64,000 nt of DNA, from contig JBBMOA010000040.1 of assembly GCA_037954235.1 (NCBI GenBank), positions 62,001 through 126,000 of the forward strand, read 5' to 3'. Positions 58,135-64,000 of the stretch are shown one piece after another. The number at the start of each line of letters is the position of its first letter. The first letter of the stretch is position 1. The position numbers and the translations under genes are program-made. This DNA comes from Aulostomus chinensis. Lineage: Eukaryota > Chordata > Actinopteri > Syngnathiformes > Aulostomidae. Under the pieces are notes generated by a model. The model was not told the origin of the DNA and ran no database searches. It saw only the letters and a list, made by a program, of their open reading frames with translations.

Positions 58135-61100
58135 TGTAACTTCAAGTTTATGCATCTTTCTATGCTTTCAGGTTGAAACTTGACTGAAAACTCACTTTGA
58201 ACAAAAGTTATGTCATTTTTTTATCAAAGATCACAAATAGTGTTTTCTCAGCGAGAGAAGGCCAAAATGAACACTTCATGCATAACTCCTGTATTTTGAG
58301 GAAAACTCACTGAAATCAAGCTGTAACTTCAAGTTTATGCATCTTTCTATAGTTTCAGGTTGAAACTTGACTGAAAACTCACTTTGAACAAAATTTATGG
58401 CTGTTTTGTGTCGCAGGTCACAAATAGCGTTTTCTCAGCGAGAGAAGGCCAAAATGAACACTTCATGCATAACTCCTGTATTTTGATGAAAACTCACTGA
58501 AATCCACCTGTAACTTCAAGTTTATGCATCTTTCTATGCTTTCAGGTTGAAACTTGACTGAAAACTCACTTTGAACAAAAGTTATGGCTGTTTTGTATCA
58601 CAGGTCACAAATAGCATTTTCTCAGTGAGAGAGGGCAAGAATGAACACTTCATGCAGAACTCCTGTATTTTGATGAAAACTCACTGAAATCAAGCTGTAA
58701 CTTCAAGTTTATGCATCTTTCTATGCTTTCAGGTTGAAACTTGACTGACAACTCACTTTGAACAAAAGTAATGGCTGTTTTGTGTCGCAAGTCACAAATA
58801 GCGTTTTCTCAGCGAGAGAAGGCCAAAATGAACATTTCATGCAGAACTCCTGTATTTTGAGGAAAACTCACTGAAATCAAGCTTTAACTTCAAGTTCATG
58901 CATCTTTCTATGCTTTCAGGTTGAAACCTGACTGATACTTCACTTTGAACAAAACTTATGGCTGTTTTGTGTCACAGGTCACAAATAGCGTTTTCAGCGA
59001 GAGAAGGCCAAAATGAACACTTCATGCGGAACTCCTGTATTTTGATGAAAACTCACTGAAATCCACCTGTTACTTCAAGTTTATGCATCTTTCTATGCTT
59101 TCAGGTGGAAACTTGACTGAAAACACACTTTGAACAAAAGTTATGGCTGTTTTGTGTCACAGGTCACAAATAGTGTTTTCTCAGCGAAAGAAGGCCAAAA
59201 TGAACACTTCATGCAGAACTCCTGTATTTTGAGGAAAACTGTATGAAATCCACCTGTAACTTCTCTTTTATGCATCTTTCTATGCTTTCAGGTTGAAACT
59301 TGACTGAAAACTCACTTTGAACAAAAGTTATGGCTGTTTTGTGTCGCAAGTCACAAATAGCGTTTTCTCAGCGAGAGAAGGCCAAAATGAACATTTCATG
59401 CAGAACTCCTGTATTTTGAGGAAAACTCACTGAAATCAAGCTTTAACTTCAAGTTTATGCATCTTTCTATGCTTTCAGGTTGAAACCTGACTGATACCTC
59501 ACTTTGAACAAAACTTATGGCTGTTTTGTGTCACAGGTCACAAATAGCGTTTTCTAAGCAAGAGAAGGCCAAAATTAACACTTCATGCATAATTCCTTTA
59601 TTTTGATGAAAACTCACTGAAATCAAGCTTTAACTTCAAGTTTATGTATCTTTCTATGCATTCAGGTTGAAACCTGACTGATAACTCACTTTGAACAAAA
59701 GTTATGTCTGTTTTGTGTCACAGGTCACAAATAGCGTTTTTTCAGCTACAGAAGGCCAAAATGAACACTTCATGCGGAACTCCTGTATTTTGATGAAAAC
59801 TCACTGAAATCCACCTGTTACTTCAAGTTTATGCATCTTTCTATGCTTTCAGGTTGAAACTTGAATGAAAACTCACTTTGAACAAAAGTTATGGCTGTTT
59901 TGTGTCACAGGTCACAAATAGTGTTTTCTCAGCGAAAGAAGGCAAAAATGAACACTTCATGCAGAACTCCTGTATTTTGATGAAAACTCAATGAAGTCAA
60001 GCTGTAAATTCAAGTTGATGCATCTTTCTAAGCTTTCAGATTGAAACTTGACTGAAAACTCACTTTGAACAAAAGTTATGGCTGTGTTGTGTCGCAGGTC
60101 ACAAATAGCGTTTTCTCAGCGAGAGAAGGCCAAAATGAACACTTCATGCATAACTCCTGTATTTTGAGGAAAACTCACTGAAATCCACTTGTAACTTCAA
60201 GTTTATGCACATTTCTATGCTTTCAGGTTGAAACTTGAGTGAAAACTCACTTTGAACAAAAGTTATGGCTGTTCAGTGTCGCAGGTCACAAATACCGTTT
60301 TCTCAGCGAGAGAAGGCCAAAATGAACACTTCATGCAGAACTCCTGTATTTTGATGAAAACTCACTGAAATCAAGCTGTAACTTCAAGTTTATGCATCTT
60401 TCTATGCTTTCAGGTTGAAACTTGACTGAAACCTCACTTTGAAGAAAAGTTATGGCATTTTTTTTATCACAGGTCACAAATAGTGTTTTCTCAGCGAGAG
60501 AAGGCCAAAATGAACACTTCATGCAGAACTCCTGTATTTTGATGAAAACTCACTGAAATCCACCTGTAACTTCAAGTTTATGCATCTTTCTTTGATTTCA
60601 GGTTGAAACTTGACTGAAAACTCACTTTGAACAAAAGTTATGGCTGTTTTGTGTTACAGGTCACAAATAGCGTTTTCTCAACGAGAGAAGGCCAAAATGA
60701 ACACTTCATGCATAACTCCTGTATTTTGAGGAAAACTGTATGAAATCCACCTTTATCTTCTCTTTTATGCATCTTTCTATGCTTTCAGGTTGAAACTTGA
60801 CTGAAAACTCACTTTGAACAAAAGTTAAGGCATTTTTGTATCACAGGTCACAAATAGCGTTTTCTCAGCAACAGAAGGCCAAAATGAACACTTCATGCAT
60901 AACCCCTGTATTTTGAGGAAAACTCACTGAAATCAAGCAGTACCTTCAAGTTTATGCATCTTTCTATGCTTTCAGATTGATACTTGACTGAAAACTCACT
61001 TTGAACAAAAGTTATGGCTGTTTTGTGTCACAGGTCACAAATAGCGTTTTCTCAGCGAGAGAAGGCCAAAATGAAGACTTCATGCGGAACTCCTGTATTT

Positions 61101-64000
61101 TGAGGAAAACTCACTGAAATCCACCTTTAACTTCAAGTTTATGCATCTTTCTATGCTTTCAGGTTGAAACCTGACTGAAAACTCACTTTGAACAAAAGTT
61201 ATGTCTGTTTTGTGTCACAGGTCACAAATAGCGTTTTTTCAGCATCAGAAGGCCAAAATGAACACTTCATGCATAACCACTTCATTTTGACGAAAACTCA
61301 CTGAAATCAAGCTGTAACTTCAAGTTTATGCATCTTTCTATGCTTTCAGGTTGAAACTTGCCTGAAAACTCACTTTGAACAAAAGTTATGGTTGTTTTGT
61401 GTCGCAGGTCACAAATAGCGTTTTCTCAGCGAGAGAAGGCAAAAATGAACACTTCATGCATAACTCCTGTATTTTGATGAAAACTCACTGAAATCCACCT
61501 GTAACTTCAAGTTTATTCATCTTTCCATGCTTTCAGGTTGAAACTTGACTGAAACCTCACTTTGAAGAAAAGTTATGGCATTTTTTTTATCACAGGTCAC
61601 AAATAGTGTTTTCTCAGCGAGAGAAGGCCAAAATGAACACTTCATGCAGAACTCCTGTATTTTGATGAAAACTCACTGAAATCAAGCTGTAACTTCAAGT
61701 TTATGCATCTTTCTATGTTTTCAGGTTGAAACTTGACTGAAAACTCACTTTGAACAAAAGTTATGGCTGTTTTTTTGTGTCACAGGTCACAAATAGCGTT
61801 TTCTCAGCGAGAGAAGGCCAAAATGAACACTTCATGCGGAACTCCTGTATTTTGATGAAAACTCACTGAAATCAAGCTGTAACTTCAAGTTTATGCATCT
61901 TTCTATGCTTTCAAGTTGAAACTTGACTGAAAACTCACTTCGAAGAAAAATTATGGCATTTTATTATCACAGGTCACAAATAGTGTTTTCTCAGCAACAG
62001 AAGGCCAAAATGAACACTTCATGCAGAACTCCTGTATTTTGATGAAAACTCACTGAAATCCACCTGTAACTTCAAGTTTATGCATCTTTCTATGCTTTCA
62101 GGTTGAAACTTGACTGAAAACTCACTTTGAACAAAAGTTATGGCTGTTTTGTGTCGCAGGTCACAAATAGCGTTTTCTCAGCGAGAGAAGGCCAAAATGA
62201 AGACTTCATGCATAACTCCTGTATTTTGAGGAAAACTCACTGAAATCAAGCTGTAACTTCAAGTTTATTCATCTTTCTATGCTTTCAGGTTGAAACTTGA
62301 CTGAAAACTCACTTTGAACAAAAGTTATGGCTGTTTTGTGTCACAGGTCACAAATAGCGTTTTCTCAGCGAGAGAAGGCCAAAATGAACACTTCATGCGG
62401 AACTCCTGTATTTTGATGAAAACTCACTGAAATCCACCTCTAACTTCAAGTTTATGCTTCTTTCTATGCTTTCAGTTGGAAACTTGACTGAAAACTCACT
62501 TTGAAGAAAAATTATGGCATTTTTGTATCACAGGTCAAAAATAGTGTTTTCTCAGGGAAAGAAGGCCAAAATGAACACTTCATGCAGAACTCCTGTATTT
62601 TGATGAAAACTCACTGAAATCCACCTGTAACTTCAAGTTTCTGCTTCTTTCTATGCTTTCAGGTTGAAACTTGACTGAAAACTCACTTTGAACAAAAGTT
62701 ATGGCTGTTTTTTGTCGCAGGTCACAAATAGTGTTTTCTCAGCGAAAGAAGGCCAAAATGAACAATTCATGCAGAACTCCTGTATTTTGATGAAAACTCA
62801 CTGAAATCCACCTGTAACTTCAAGTTTATGCATCTTTCTATGCTTTCAAGTTGAAACTTGACTGAAAACTCACTTCGAAGAAAAATTATGGCATTTTTGT
62901 ATCACAGGTCACAAATAGTGTTTTCTCAGCAACAGAAGGCCAAAATGAACACTTCATGCATAACCCCTGTATTTTGAGGAAAACTCACTGAAATCAAGCA
63001 GTACCTTCAAGTTTATGCATCTTTCTATGCTTTCAGGTTGAAACTTGACTGAAAACTCACTTTGAACAAAAGTTATGGCTGTTTTGTGTCGCAGGGAACA
63101 AATAAGGTTTTCTCAGCGAGAGAAGGCCAAAATGAACACTTCATGCATAACTCCTGTATTTTGATGAAAACTCACTGAAATCCACCTGTAACTTCAAGTT
63201 TATGCATCTTTCTATGCTTTCAGGTTTAAACTTGACTGAAAACTCACTTTGAACAAAAGTTAGGTCATTTTTGTATCACAGGTCTCAAATAGATTTTTCT
63301 CAGCGAGAGAAGGCCAAAATGAACACTTCATGCAGAACTCCTGTATTTTGATGAAAACTCACTGAAATCCACCTGTACCTTCAAGTTTATTCATCTTTCT
63401 ATGCTTTCAGGTTGAAACTTGACTGAAACCTCACTTTGAAGAAAAGTTATGGCATTTTTGTATCACAGGTCACAAATAGTGTTTTCTCTGCGAGAGAAGG
63501 CCAAAATGAAAACTTCATGCAGAACTCCTGTATTTTGATGAAAACTCACTGAAATCAAGCTGTAACTTCAAGTTTATGCATCTTTCTATGCTTTCAGGTT
63601 GAAACTTGACTGAAAACTCACTTTGAACAAAAGTTATGGCTGTTTTGTGTCACAGGTCACAAATAGCGTTTTCTCAGCGAGAGAAGGCCAAAATGAAGAC
63701 TTCATGCAGAACTCCTGTATTTTGAGGAAAACTCACTGAAATCCACCTGTAACTTAAAGTTTATGCATCTTTCTATGCTTTCAGGTTGAAACTTGCCTGA
63801 AACCTCACTTTGAACAAAAGTTATGGCTGTTTTGTATCACAGGTCACAAATAGATTTTTCTCAGCGAGAGAAGGCCAAAATGAAAACTTCATGCAGAACT
63901 CCTGTATTTTGATGAAAACTCACTGAAATCCACCTGTAACTTCAAGTTTATGCATCTTTCTATGCTTTCAGGTTGAAACTTGACTGAAAACTCACTTTGA
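58135..64000 (+). repeat. 187-bp satellite, right end of window
   Basis: About 31 head-to-tail monomers, still in array at the window end. They mix GCAGAACTCC, GCATAACTCC and GCGGAACTCC variants. Loose HOR relationships are visible: TTATGGCATTTTTTTTATCAC with CTTGACTGAAACCTCAC near 60450 and 61573 (about six monomers apart), and ATCAAGCAGTACCTTC near 60932 and 62993 (about eleven). Several monomers have the hairpin block changed to CAGCAACAGAAGG. No gene is seen. Confidence 0.9.

Noticed and set aside
1..64000. AGGTCA, a nuclear-receptor half-site, in nearly every monomer (CACAGGTCACAAAT)
   Set aside because: A 6-bp half-site fixed in a founder monomer is copied automatically. The extended flanks do not match a strong receptor monomer site, so no regulatory role can be claimed.
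1..64000. CENP-B box in the monomer
   Set aside because: No stretch I read matches the TTCG....A..CGGG core; TTCGAAAAATT in some monomers resembles only the first four bases.

Overview
This is eukaryotic DNA, most likely from a ray-finned (teleost) fish. About 52 of the 64 kb is one head-to-tail satellite array with a 187-bp period (roughly 280 monomers, all on the same strand). Two retrotransposons interrupt it, and it runs off both ends of the window. The fish inference rests on the transposons. One is an L2-clade LINE whose 3' end carries the AGGCAAGGCAAG / TTTATTTGTAGAGCAC-type tail common in teleost genomes. The other is a BEL/Pao LTR element, a superfamily found in fish and amphibians but not in mammals. 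I see no host protein-coding gene, no tRNA or rRNA and no CRISPR array.

Layout. Positions 1-37546: satellite. It starts as a heterogeneous flank with a 935-bp (5-monomer) higher-order repeat (HOR). Then come a relic pair of strongly diverged monomers (3266-3637), mixed monomers, a 1869-bp tandem duplication (about 5951-9690), a 1122-bp (6-monomer) duplication (about 11230-13455), and a near-identical 4291-bp tandem duplication (about 14732-23313) that contains four more copies of the diverged pair. Next is a strongly homogenised core (about 23.3-34.6 kb) made of two monomer haplotypes in irregular short HORs, then a diverged right flank. Positions 37547-42384: a full-length L2 LINE on the minus strand, flanked by an 8-bp target duplication and damaged by two frame changes and one nonsense codon. 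Positions 42385-51057: satellite. Positions 51058-58129: a complete BEL/Pao element on the plus strand, with about 515-bp LTRs and one uninterrupted 1971-codon gag-pol polyprotein. Positions 58130-64000: satellite.

The satellite continues in phase across both insertions, so both elements jumped into a pre-existing array. The array looks like a centromeric or pericentromeric satellite: nucleosome-sized period, AT-rich, homogenised centre with diverged flanks, HORs. Centromere function itself is an inference. I did not find a novel multi-gene system. What merits a second look is the evolutionary architecture of the satellite (relic diverged dimer, linked haplotypes, large recent duplication, recurrent dyads) and the intact, apparently young BEL/Pao element whose reading frame stops inside its own 3' LTR.
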